Shown here: piece by piece, positions 54,757 through 63,034 of the stretch
Position numbering within the stretch: the first letter of the stretch is position 1
Layout: every line of letters begins with the position of its first letter
DNA from: Mycobacterium sp. SMC-4
Lineage (GTDB): Bacteria > Actinomycetota > Actinomycetes > Mycobacteriales > Mycobacteriaceae
Direction of reading: 5' to 3'
Length of the DNA stretch: 64,000 nucleotides
Assembly: GCF_025263265.1 (NCBI RefSeq)
Contig: NZ_CP079869.1
Span: 1,426,001 to 1,490,000, forward strand
The notes under the pieces: model-generated
Seen by the model: the letters and a program-made list of their open reading frames with translations, nothing else
Database searches by the model: none
What the model was told of the DNA's origin: nothing
Made by a program: the position numbers and the translations under genes

Positions 54757-56247
54757 ATGTCGACCCTCGGTGACCTGCTCGCCGAACACACCGTGCTGCC
54801 CGGCAACGCCGTCGACCACTTGCATGCGGTGGTCGGAGAGTGGCAACTGCTGGCCGATCTGTCGTTCGCCGACTACCTGATGTGGGTGCGTCGCGACGAC
54901 GAGATGCTGGTGTGCGTGGCACAGGTGCGGCCCAACACCGCCCACACCGTGCTGCTCACCGACGCGGTGGGCAGCACCGCCGAGCCCGAAGACCTCCCGA
55001 TCGTGACCGACGCGTTCCGATCCGGGGCCATCGGACGCGTCACCGTCGACGGCCACGACGGCGCCCCGGGTCTCAACGTCGAGGCCGTCCCGGTGCGCCA
55101 CGAGAACACCGTCGTCGCGGTCCTGACCCACCAGACCTCACTGGCGCCGCGCCAGGCCAGCCCACTGGAAGCGGCCTACGTCGACTGTGCCGGGGACCTG
55201 CTGCACATGCTCTCGGAGGGCACCTTCCCCAACGTCGGCGACCTGGCGATGTCGCGCTCCAGCCCGCGCGTCGGGGACGGCTTCATCCGCCTCGACGAAT
55301 CCGGCGTGGTGGTCTTTGCCAGCCCCAACGCGCTCTCGGCCTACCACCGGATGGGTTTGACCGCAGAACTGGAAGGCCACAACCTGGTCGCGATCACCCG
55401 CCCGCTGATCTCGGACCCGTTCGAGGCCCAGGAGCTGGCCAACCATGTCCGGGAATCGCTGACCGGCGGGTCGAGCATGCGGATGGAAGTCGACGCCAAC
55501 GGTGCGGCCGTGCTGGTGCGCACGTTGCCGCTGGTGGTGCACGGTGCCCCGGTGGGCGCCGCGGTGCTGATCCGCGACGTCACCGAGGTCAAACGCCGGG
55601 ATCGAGCGCTGCTGTCCAAGGACGCGACGATCCGCGAGATCCATCACCGCGTCAAGAACAACCTGCAGACGGTGGCCGCGCTGCTCAGATTGCAGGCCCG
55701 ACGCACCACCAACCCGGAAGGCCGGGAGGCACTGATCGAGTCGGTACGCCGGGTGTCCTCGATCGCGCTGGTCCACGATGCGCTGTCGATGTCAGTCGAC
55801 GAGGAAGTCAACCTCGACGCGGTGGTGGACCGCATCCTGCCGATCATGAACGACGTCGCCATCGTCGATGCACCGATCCGCATCAACCGCGTCGGCGAGC
55901 TCGGCGTGCTCGACGCCGACCGCGCGACCGCGCTGATCATGGTGATCACCGAACTGGTGCAGAACGCGATGGAGCACGCCTTCGACGCCACCACCAGCCA
56001 GGGCTGTGTCACGATCCGCGCCGAACGTTCCGCCCGCTGGCTCGACGTCGTGGTCCACGACGACGGCCGCGGTCTGCCCGACGGATTCAGTCTGGAGAAG
56101 TCCGACCGCCTCGGCTTGCAGATCGTCCGGACCCTGGTGTCAGCCGAACTCGACGGCTCGCTCGGTGTGCACGAGGGCGCCTCCGGCGGCACCGACGCGG
56201 TGCTGAGGGTGCCGATCGGGCGACGTCCTCGGGTCAGCCAATACTGA
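54757..56247 (+). CDS. pdtaS: Sensor histidine kinase PdtaS
   Basis: Cytosolic kinase of 496 residues: an N-terminal GAF-like domain (about 1-150), a PAS domain (about 170-285), a HisKA_2 domain with EIHHRVKNNLQ and an ATPase domain (ELVQNAMEH, HDDGRGLPDGF, LGLQIV). With PdtaR it forms an RNA-binding antiterminator pathway that responds to copper and nitric oxide in M. tuberculosis. PdtaR is not in this window. A strong hairpin terminator lies downstream. Confidence 0.95.
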   Translation: MSTLGDLLAEHTVLPGNAVDHLHAVVGEWQLLADLSFADYLMWVRRDDEMLVCVAQVRPNTAHTVLLTDAVGSTAEPEDLPIVTDAFRSGAIGRVTVDGHDGAPGLNVEAVPVRHENTVVAVLTHQTSLAPRQASPLEAAYVDCAGDLLHMLSEGTFPNVGDLAMSRSSPRVGDGFIRLDESGVVVFASPNALSAYHRMGLTAELEGHNLVAITRPLISDPFEAQELANHVRESLTGGSSMRMEVDANGAAVLVRTLPLVVHGAPVGAAVLIRDVTEVKRRDRALLSKDATIREIHHRVKNNLQTVAALLRLQARRTTNPEGREALIESVRRVSSIALVHDALSMSVDEEVNLDAVVDRILPIMNDVAIVDAPIRINRVGELGVLDADRATALIMVITELVQNAMEHAFDATTSQGCVTIRAERSARWLDVVVHDDGRGLPDGFSLEKSDRLGLQIVRTLVSAELDGSLGVHEGASGGTDAVLRVPIGRRPRVSQY

Positions 56248-56332
56248 GAAATGGCCGTTTGTCCGACCGATTGGTCAGGTGGTGACCATTGGCTGCAAAT
56301 GGTGCAAATGCCACCGAATTGTCGCGACATAG

Positions 56333-56362
56333 TTACGGCCCCGACTTGCGTCGGGGCCGTAA
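56333..56362. terminator. Terminator between pdtaS and whiB1
   Basis: A perfect 13-bp stem, TTACGGCCCCGAC at 56333-56345 and its complement at 56350-56362, with a four-base TTGC loop. It lies between the two convergent genes and can serve both. Confidence 0.85.
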
Positions 56363-56391
56363 ACAGCGCGAGTCAAGCGCGAGGACGCGAT

Positions 56392-56646
56392 CTAGACCCC
56401 GGTACGGGCCTTCGTCCGAGCATTGCGGCGCTTGAGCGCGCGACGCTCGTCCTCGCTCATCCCGCCCCACACACCGGCATCCTGGCCGGACTCCAAAGCC
56501 CAGCTCAAGCACTCGGCGGTGACGGGACAACGGGTGCATACCAGCTTTGCGTCAGCGATCTGGGCGAGCGCCGGTCCGCTGTTCCCGACCGGGAAGAACA
56601 GCTCCGGGTCCTCGTCGCGACAGACGGCCTTGTGGCGCCAATCCAT
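56392..56646 (-). CDS. whiB1: WhiB-family regulator WhiB1
   Basis: An 84-residue essential WhiB protein. Four cysteines: C9, then CTRCPVTAEC; GVWGG turn; basic tail RALKRRNARTKARTGV. Its [4Fe-4S] cluster reacts with NO and the protein binds the primary sigma factor. AAAGGAAG precedes ATG 56646. The upstream region carries Crp sites, see 56786 and 56872. Confidence 0.96.
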   Translation of the reverse strand: MDWRHKAVCRDEDPELFFPVGNSGPALAQIADAKLVCTRCPVTAECLSWALESGQDAGVWGGMSEDERRALKRRNARTKARTGV

Positions 56647-56785
56647 GAGTGTGACTTCCTTTCATATGCGCAGCAGGGCGCACGAGATTTACTTCGGCTG
56701 TTAACGCGAGCGCACAGAATGTTTCTGCGCTGTTGCATCCGATGCTTTCACAGGCTCAACGGATGTCAATAGAAGTTCGTTAACA

Positions 56786-56801
56786 CGTGGGCTATCTCAC
56801 T
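56786..56801 (-). promoter_or_regulatory. Crp (Rv3676) site upstream of whiB1
   Basis: On the minus strand AGTGAGATAGCCCACG fits GTGNNANNNNNCAC, and is the site I remember for M. tuberculosis whiB1. TTGACA (minus strand, 56769-56764) lies 16 bases downstream and may be the -35. cAMP-responsive control of whiB1 is known. Confidence 0.75.
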
Positions 56802-56871
56802 ACGGTGGTCCGTTACCGGACCCATAACCCCGTTGTACTACGATAAACCCACCTGCGCCCAAAAACCTCGC

Positions 56872-56887
56872 TGTGAGATAGCTTGCA
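56872..56887 (+). promoter_or_regulatory. Second Crp-like half site upstream of whiB1
   Basis: TGTGAGATAGCTTGCA repeats the ten bases GTGAGATAGC of the first site, on the opposite strand and about 85 bases away. The second half is weak, so binding is uncertain. Confidence 0.4.
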
Positions 56888-56904
56888 TTTGGCGTTTGCG
56901 CAGA

Positions 56905-57870
56905 TCAGAGCCTGTTTTTTGGTTCGCTTGGCGGCGGTGCGATGACAGCGAGCGCGTCCGGCACCGCGACGAAGTGCATGGTTTCGCGCTCACCGAGGTA
57001 ATCCCCGTCGATCTGGCAGGACACCGGCGTGGTGCTCGTCACCGTCACCCACGCCACATCGTCGTCGCGCACCAGATGCTTGGCTGTGATCTTGGGTTTG
57101 CGCGAGAGCATCTGACGCACCAGCCCCAAGTTGGCCCAGACATTCATGCTGGTGGTGGCGAAAACACCGAGCCCGGTCTCGAACGTGGTGTCCGGGTTGG
57201 TCCACACCGGTCGGGCGTTGGCGTAGGTCCACGGGCTGGAGTTCGACACGAACGCAAAGTGCACGCCGGCCACCGGCTCGCGGCCGGGCAGGCGCAGCGT
57301 CAGCGTCGGCTCCTTGCGCACACTGGCCAGCACCTCGCGGATCGCGACACGGATGTAGCGCGCCGCGGTGACTTTGCGGCCGCGGGCGCGTTGTGCCTCC
57401 ACCGCGGCCACCACGTCACCGTCGACACCCATCCCGGCGGTGAACACCCCCCAGCGCTCGCCGCAGTCCATCAGTCCGATGCGCCGCCAGGTGCGGGTGC
57501 GCCGGTAGTCGCTGAGCAGGTCCACGAGTTGGTTGGTGGCCTCGATCGGATCGGGACTGATGCCCAGCGCGCGGGCGAACACGTTGGCCGAGCCGCCCGG
57601 CACCACGCCGACCGCCGGGCCCGCGCCGGTGGGGCCACATTCACCGAGGATGCCGTTGACGACCTCGTTGACCGTGCCGTCGCCGCCATGCACGATCAGC
57701 ACGTCGACTCCGGTGCGGGTGGCCTCGCGGGCCAGTTCGACGGCGTGACCGCGGTGATCGGTGTGCGCGACGGTCAGCGACACCCGGCTCTCCAACGCAT
57801 GGGCCAGCAGGTCACGGCCGGCCGGCGTCGTCGATGTCGCATTCGGGTTGACGATCAGCACGGCACGCAC
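56905..57870 (-). CDS. Diacylglycerol kinase-family lipid kinase (Rv3218 type)
   Basis: A 321-residue DAGK-catalytic-domain protein with the ATP loop VHGGDGTVNEVVNG, and GVVPGGSANVFARALG. GTG 57870 gives VRAVLIVNPNATS, the usual start. The C-terminal half is the beta-sandwich of the YegS type. It may phosphorylate a membrane lipid. Transcribed toward whiB1 and divergent from aroQ by 48 bases. Confidence 0.9.
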   Translation of the reverse strand: MRAVLIVNPNATSTTPAGRDLLAHALESRVSLTVAHTDHRGHAVELAREATRTGVDVLIVHGGDGTVNEVVNGILGECGPTGAGPAVGVVPGGSANVFARALGISPDPIEATNQLVDLLSDYRRTRTWRRIGLMDCGERWGVFTAGMGVDGDVVAAVEAQRARGRKVTAARYIRVAIREVLASVRKEPTLTLRLPGREPVAGVHFAFVSNSSPWTYANARPVWTNPDTTFETGLGVFATTSMNVWANLGLVRQMLSRKPKITAKHLVRDDDVAWVTVTSTTPVSCQIDGDYLGERETMHFVAVPDALAVIAPPPSEPKNRL

Positions 57871-57918
57871 GGGGCTTGAGCCTAACCGGCCCGCCGGAAG
57901 CGCCGGTACCGTACAACG

Positions 57919-58362
57919 GTGACCGAACGTCGACTGCTTCTCGTCAACGGGCCGAACTTGAACCTCCTGGGTACCCGTCAGCCCGAGGTGTACGGAACGA
58001 CAACGCTCCCCGAGATCGAGGCGCGGGTGCGCGAGGTGGCCGCCGAGCTGGGCTTCGACGTGCGGGCGGTGCAGAGCAACCACGAGGGCGCGCTGGTCGA
58101 CGCGATCCAGGCCGCGCGCACCGACTGTGTGGGCATCGTGATCAACCCCGCCGCCTACAGTCACACCTCGATCGCCCTCGCCGACGCGTTGCGCTCGGTG
58201 GCGCTGCCGGTGGCCGAAGTACACCTGAGCAACATCGCGGCCCGCGAGCAGTTCCGCCACCACTCCTACATCTCGGCAGTGGCCGAGGTGGTCATCGCCG
58301 GCGCCGGACCGCTGGGTTACGAGTTCGCCGTGCAGTTCTTCGCCGACCGGCTGGGACGCTGA
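57919..58362 (+). CDS. aroQ: Type II 3-dehydroquinate dehydratase
   Basis: A 147-residue enzyme with NGPNLNLLGTRQPEVYG (Arg and Tyr of the active site), NPAAYSHTS, and VEVHLSNI (His). It acts in the shikimate pathway or in quinate breakdown. In M. tuberculosis the aro gene of this type lies with aroB and aroK, not here, so this may be a second copy. Its stop overlaps the ATG of the next gene (TGATG). Confidence 0.93.
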   Translation: MTERRLLLVNGPNLNLLGTRQPEVYGTTTLPEIEARVREVAAELGFDVRAVQSNHEGALVDAIQAARTDCVGIVINPAAYSHTSIALADALRSVALPVAEVHLSNIAAREQFRHHSYISAVAEVVIAGAGPLGYEFAVQFFADRLGR

Positions 58363-58784
58363 TGCCTCCCGCGGTGCGTATCGCCGGTTCCATCGCCGCC
58401 CTGCAGGGCCTGCTGGCCCTGGTGGTGGCCGGCGTGCTGATCGTGCGGGAGGCGGCCGGACACCACGAGGAGGCGATCAGCGGGTACGGCACCGCGGGAT
58501 GGTTCGTGATCGTGGGTTCGGCGGTGCTCGCGGCCGGTTGGGCGTTGTGGACCGGACGCCGATGGGGACGCGGCATCGCCGTGTTCGCCAACCTGTGCCT
58601 GCTCGGGGTGGCCTGGTATGTGTTCAGCTCGGGCCGGCTGTCCTACGCCATCCTGGTGGCGGCGGTGGCGGTCACCGTGCTGGGGCTGCTGTTCAGCCGC
58701 TCAGCGGTGCATTGGCTGACTCAGCCCGGACCGGAGGACGACTCGGCGGCCAGTTCGGCCAGCCGCGGCCCGGACACCCGGTAG
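58362..58784 (+). CDS. Integral membrane protein (Rv3217c type)
   Basis: A 140-residue protein with four hydrophobic segments (IAGSIAALQGLLALVVAGVLIV, GWFVIVGSAVLAAGWALW, GIAVFANLCLLGVAWYVF, AILVAAVAVTVLGLLF) and a Ser/Asp-rich tail. No known function. It overlaps the convergent GNAT gene by 64 bases. Confidence 0.85.
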   Translation: MPPAVRIAGSIAALQGLLALVVAGVLIVREAAGHHEEAISGYGTAGWFVIVGSAVLAAGWALWTGRRWGRGIAVFANLCLLGVAWYVFSSGRLSYAILVAAVAVTVLGLLFSRSAVHWLTQPGPEDDSAASSASRGPDTR

Positions 58785-59218
58785 GTGGTCCACTCGTCCT
58801 GCGCAGCCCCGCCGACGCTGTCGTAGAGCGCGATGGCATCGACGTTCCAGTTCAACACCGCCCAGCTCAGGCGGGTGTAGCCGCGCTGCACACATTCCTG
58901 GGCCAGGGTCGCGAGCAGCCGCCGGGCCAGCCCGCGCCTGCGGAACGCCGGGCGCACGAACAGGTCCTCCAGGTAGATGCCGGCCACCCCGTCCCACGTC
59001 GAGAAGTTGCGGAACCACAAGGCGCCCGCCGCGATCTGACCGTCCACCTCGACCACATGACCGAACACCGCCGGCTCGGGGCCGAAAAGTGCTTCGCGCA
59101 ACTGGTTTTCGGTCACGGTGCACTCGTGCGCGGCGCGCTCGAACTCGGCGAGCTCGTGAATGACGGCGGTGAGCTCGGCTTCGTCGCCGGGCCGCGCAAC
59201 GCGAATGGTCTCACTCAC
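58721..59218 (-). CDS. GNAT-family N-acetyltransferase (Rv3216 type)
   Basis: A 165-residue acetyltransferase; EDLFVRPAFRRRGLARRLLATLA is the acetyl-CoA loop (R/Q-x-x-G-x-A type) and YTRLSWAVLNWNVDAIALYDSVGG the substrate-side strand, close to the diamine acetyltransferase pattern. GTG 59218 overlaps the end of entC. Possible substrate: polyamine or aminoglycoside-type amines. Confidence 0.9.
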   Translation of the reverse strand: MSETIRVARPGDEAELTAVIHELAEFERAAHECTVTENQLREALFGPEPAVFGHVVEVDGQIAAGALWFRNFSTWDGVAGIYLEDLFVRPAFRRRGLARRLLATLAQECVQRGYTRLSWAVLNWNVDAIALYDSVGGAAQDEWTTYRVSGPRLAELAAESSSGPG

Positions 59219-60312
59219 TGCTGACTCCCAACGCCGACAGAATCGTCGTGAATTTCGTGGTGGTTTCGGTGACTTCCTCGTCCGGGTCGGATTCGGCCAC
59301 GATACCCGCCGCCGGAATGCGCGAGGGCGCTGCGCCGGTCGGCGGAAAGTTGCGCACCCCGGATCGTCACCACCCAGCGGCCGTCACCGCGCTGGTCACA
59401 CCATCCCACCGCGCCGGCGTAGAACCCGCGGTTGCCCTCCATCTCGGCGATCATCGCCACCGCGCGTTCGGTAGGCGTCCCGCCCACAGCCGGGGTGGGG
59501 TGCAGCGCCAGCGCCAAATCCAATGCAGTGGTTGATCTTTGGCGCAACGTGGCCGAAATCGGTGTCGACAGGTGCCACACCGCGGCGGTTCTGCTGAGTT
59601 CGGGCTGCGGCGCGACAACAAGGTCGGTGCACAACGGCTCCAGCGCCGACCGCAGCGCGTCGACCACCACCTGGTGCTCGTGCCGGTTCTTCGCCGAATC
59701 AGCCAGCGCCGCACCGTTTTCCTGGTCGACATCCGAATCGGGGGAGCGGGGTGCCGAACCGGCGAACGGGCGGCACCACACCCGCTGGCCGCGGCGGGCC
59801 ACCAATAACTCCGGGCTGGCCCCCACCATGGCCGTGCCGGAGTAACCCTCGCCGGCGCCCGACAGGTCGACCAGATACTTGGTCGCCTCGGCGTCGGCGC
59901 CGTGGAGGCGGTGCAACACCGTGCGGGCGTCGATCGGTGCGTCGGCGCTCAACTGCAGGGCCCGGGCCAGCACCACCTTCTGCAGACCTCGGGCCGGGTC
60001 GGACAGCCGTTCGACCGCTACTGCCACCCGCCGGCGGTGCTCCTCGGCATCAGGTGACATGCCGACCACCCGCACCGTGGGCAACTCCCGCAGCGGCCAA
60101 TCCGGCAGCGCATCGGCGAACTGCACGCTCTGCGGGCGGATCAGCGCGGCTGGTGCCGAGAGGTCAAAGGGCAACGCGCCCATGACGATCGGGGTGCTGT
60201 GTGAGGCCAGTGCGGCCCGTGCGTCGGCGATGCGCGCAAAGGTGGTGTGGACCCCTTCGCCGACCACCACGCCGTCCGGGCCGGCGAAGACGAACGACGG
60301 TTCGCGGGTCAC
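59211..60312 (-). pseudogene. entC: Isochorismate synthase with C-terminal frameshift
   Basis: Chorismate-binding enzyme (menaquinone/siderophore branch) beginning VTREPSFVFAGPDG at GTG 60312. ELLVARRGQRVWCRPFAGSAPR, HPTPAVGGTPTERA, GNRGFYAGAVGWCD are normal. After SALAHSGGG the current frame reads YRGRIRPGRG and stops at 59215 (365 residues). Dropping one base of the CCC at 59305-59307 restores IVAESDPDEEVTETTTKF, the conserved ending that carries the second Mg2+-binding glutamate, with a stop at 59211. Either a sequencing error or a true lesion; see findings. Confidence 0.8.
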
Positions 60313-60911
60313 GTCGAGTCCGGATGGCCGGTCAGCCCCTGCGCGGTGAGCTGACGAACGCCGTGCTCGAACGCGCACACCGCGATCGAGGCTGCCGGCA
60401 TCGCGAAACGGATGCCCTCGTAGACAGGCTGCTCGATCCACCGGGTGATCACCGCCCGGGAGAAGTGCCCGTGCCCGACGAACACCACGTCGCGCGTGGC
60501 CATGTGCCCCAGCGCCATCACGATGGCCTGGTCGGCACGCTCACATACCTGCGCCGAGGTCTCCCCGCCGGGGCATCCGTGCGTCCACACCAGCCAATTC
60601 GGAACCGTCTGGCGGATCTCGACGGTGGTGGTGCCCTCGTAGTCCCCGTAGTCCCACTCGCTGATCAGCGGATTGACCTCGTCGACGGCCAGGCCGGCCA
60701 GTTCGGCGGTGCGCCGGGCGCGGTGGCGGGGGCTGCTGACGACGAACGGGTCGCGTAGTTGCAGCGCCGCCAGCGTCGCGGCCGCGGCCGCGGCCTGCCG
60801 GGCGCCCCGCTCGGTCAGGTCCAATTCGGTGTGACTGGTGTGCTGGCCGGTCATCGACCACTCCGTCTCGCCGTGGCGAAGCAGAATCAGCCGGTGCTGC
60901 AGGAGGCCCAC
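60309..60911 (-). CDS. gpm2: Histidine-phosphatase superfamily protein (Rv3214 type)
   Basis: A 200-residue phosphatase: catalytic LRHGETEWS, SSPRHRARRTAE and GHGHFSRAVI. In M. tuberculosis Rv3214 it behaves as an acid phosphatase rather than a mutase. GTG 60911 aligns with the orthologue start. Its stop overlaps the entC start (GTGA), so both are co-transcribed; divergent from the ParA-like gene. Confidence 0.9.
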   Translation of the reverse strand: MGLLQHRLILLRHGETEWSMTGQHTSHTELDLTERGARQAAAAAATLAALQLRDPFVVSSPRHRARRTAELAGLAVDEVNPLISEWDYGDYEGTTTVEIRQTVPNWLVWTHGCPGGETSAQVCERADQAIVMALGHMATRDVVFVGHGHFSRAVITRWIEQPVYEGIRFAMPAASIAVCAFEHGVRQLTAQGLTGHPDST

Positions 60912-61002
60912 ACCCGTCGATTGTGCCGCACCGGCAACCGGCCCTGCGCGGCGCGGTCCGCAGCGGGCACCGGTTTTGACTGCGCATGACACACTGGTCG
61001 GT

Positions 61003-61797
61003 GTGACGCGAGTACTTGCGGTCGCCAATCAAAAGGGTGGGGTCGCCAAAACGACGACGGTGGCGTCGCTCGGTGCGGCGATGGCGCAGCTGGGCAAGCG
61101 GGTCTTGCTCGTGGACCTGGATCCGCAGGGCTCGTTGACGTTCTCGCTGGGCCAGGATCCCGACAAGCTGCCGGTTTCGGTGCACGAGGTACTGCTCGGC
61201 GAGGTCGAACCCGGTGTCGCGCTGGTCGACACCCCGGAGGGCATGACACTGCTGCCGGCCAACATCGATCTGGCCGGCGCCGAAGCCATGCTGCTGATGC
61301 GCGCCGGCCGCGAGCACGCCCTCAAACGCGCGCTGGCCAAGATCAGCGACGGCTACGACGTGGTGATCATCGACTGCCCGCCGTCGCTGGGGGTGCTCAC
61401 ACTCAACGGCCTGACCGCTGCCGATGAGGCCATCGTGCCGCTGCAGTGCGAGACGCTGGCCCACCGCGGCGTGGGACAGTTCCTGCGCACCGTCTCCGAC
61501 GTCCAAGCGATCACCAACCCGGACCTCAAGCTGCTGGGCGCGTTACCCACGCTCTACGACGCGCGGACCACGCACAGCCGCGACGTCGTGCTCGACGTCG
61601 CCGACCGCTACGACCTGCCGGTGCTCTCGCCACCGATCCCGCGCACCATCCGGTTCGCCGAGGCCAGCGCGTCGGGTTCGTCGGTGCTGACCGGGCGCAA
61701 GAACAAGGGTGCGATCGCCTACCGCGAGCTGGCCGCCGCGCTGCTCAAGTACTGGAAGAGCGGCAAACCGCTGGCCACCTTCTCCCCGGAGATCTGA
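61003..61797 (+). CDS. ParA-family ATPase (Soj-like, Rv3213c type)
   Basis: A 264-residue ParA/MinD-type ATPase. Deviant Walker A KGGVAKTTT near the N-terminus, DLDPQGSLT, and VVIIDCPPSLG Walker B. It is not the chromosomal parA next to oriC. No ParB is adjacent. GTG 61003 begins VTRVLAVANQ. It converges on the Rv3212-like gene. Confidence 0.92.
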   Translation: MTRVLAVANQKGGVAKTTTVASLGAAMAQLGKRVLLVDLDPQGSLTFSLGQDPDKLPVSVHEVLLGEVEPGVALVDTPEGMTLLPANIDLAGAEAMLLMRAGREHALKRALAKISDGYDVVIIDCPPSLGVLTLNGLTAADEAIVPLQCETLAHRGVGQFLRTVSDVQAITNPDLKLLGALPTLYDARTTHSRDVVLDVADRYDLPVLSPPIPRTIRFAEASASGSSVLTGRKNKGAIAYRELAAALLKYWKSGKPLATFSPEI

Positions 61798-61806
61798 GCA
61801 GCCACC

Positions 61807-63018
61807 TCAGCCCAGCGCGACGATCTCGCCGCCGCGCTGTTCGAGCAGCATCGACCCGGCCACCGCGGGCACCACGGGCCCGTCCACCGGGGCTCGCTGC
61901 ATCGGGATGTGGCGGTCACCCGCGCCGGTCACCGGGTCGAACACGTCGTAGCCGCCGGTGACCGGCACCATCAACCGGCCGGCCATGATGGTCGCCGGCC
62001 CGATCGGGGCGTTGTCGCCGGCCGCAGCGACGGTGTACTTGTACTGAAGATCGTTGGCGGAGAAGACCATCAGAGTGTCACCGGTCCACCAGGTGATCAG
62101 GTCACCGACCCGGGAGACGGTGGCCTCGGGCACCGCCGGCGAGGTCACCACCGTGCTGGCGATCGTGATACCGGCGTCGTCGACGATGTCGACCCGGGGC
62201 GCCGGGGTGGCCACGTACACCGCCGTCGTCGTCCCGGCAACCGCCACCACGCGGGCCCCGCTGCCCTCGGGGACCCCGTTCTGCTGGACGTACTGGACCT
62301 CCGGGACGTCTTCCTCGTCGGAGGGGCGCAGCAACGTCAAGCGCAGATCGGCCTGATTCCCGCAGGCTTCCAGCACCGAGACCGCCGACGAACTCGCGGC
62401 CGCCGAGACCAGCCGGCACAGCGGGGTGGCCGGTACGTCGGGCTTGATCGGCGCATCGAGTGCGCCGTAGCTGAGCATGCGCACCATGTCCGAGCGCCAT
62501 ACCTCCAGCCGGGTCGGGCCTGCCGAGAGCACCGTCGTGCCTTCGGCCGACAGGCGGACCTCCCGGTCGGCGTAGCTGCTGCGGGCCGGTCCGCGCATCC
62601 CGGTCTCGGCGTCGACGGTGCTCACCTGCCCGCACCCGCGGCTGTCCGGATACACCGCCACCGCGTAGTCGTACACCCAGCTCACTCCGCACAGGTCGCG
62701 GTCACGGGCGTAGGACCACAGCGGGTCCCCGGTGCCCGGATCGCGTCCCTGCACAGTCTGTCGGTCACCGGTGACCACCGCCCCGGCCACCACCAGCGGC
62801 TGGCTGGTCTTCGGGCTGGGCGCGCTCCAGCGCTCGGTCAGAACGTCGGGAACTGTCGCCGCGGGCTCCAGAGGAGCCACCGGAGCGGCGGCGGGGGTGC
62901 TGATGGTCGCGCGTGCGTCGCTGTGCCACCAGACCAGGGCCGCGACCAGCGTGACGACCGCAACGATCGTCGCTGCCGCCACCAGGTCCGCCCGGGTGCG
63001 GCGTTCGGGTCTGACCAT
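61807..63018 (-). CDS. Membrane-anchored beta-propeller-like protein (Rv3212 type)
   Basis: A 403-residue protein with one N-terminal membrane helix (ADLVAAATIVAVVTLVAALVWW) and a long exported part of repeated beta strands (PLWSYARDRDLCGVSW, YAVAVYPDSRGCGQVSTVD) recalling PQQ/WD-type propellers, with several cysteines. ATG 63018; stop of rhlE lies 16 bases upstream, so an operon is likely. M. tuberculosis Rv3212 is of similar length and of unclear role. Confidence 0.85.
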   Translation of the reverse strand: MVRPERRTRADLVAAATIVAVVTLVAALVWWHSDARATISTPAAAPVAPLEPAATVPDVLTERWSAPSPKTSQPLVVAGAVVTGDRQTVQGRDPGTGDPLWSYARDRDLCGVSWVYDYAVAVYPDSRGCGQVSTVDAETGMRGPARSSYADREVRLSAEGTTVLSAGPTRLEVWRSDMVRMLSYGALDAPIKPDVPATPLCRLVSAAASSSAVSVLEACGNQADLRLTLLRPSDEEDVPEVQYVQQNGVPEGSGARVVAVAGTTTAVYVATPAPRVDIVDDAGITIASTVVTSPAVPEATVSRVGDLITWWTGDTLMVFSANDLQYKYTVAAAGDNAPIGPATIMAGRLMVPVTGGYDVFDPVTGAGDRHIPMQRAPVDGPVVPAVAGSMLLEQRGGEIVALG

Positions 63019-63034
63019 CGCGCGCCGGAACGTC

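Noticed and set aside
54840..56285. 481-codon plus-strand frame
   Set aside because: Alternate frame of pdtaS, Arg/Gly/Pro-rich with no motif.
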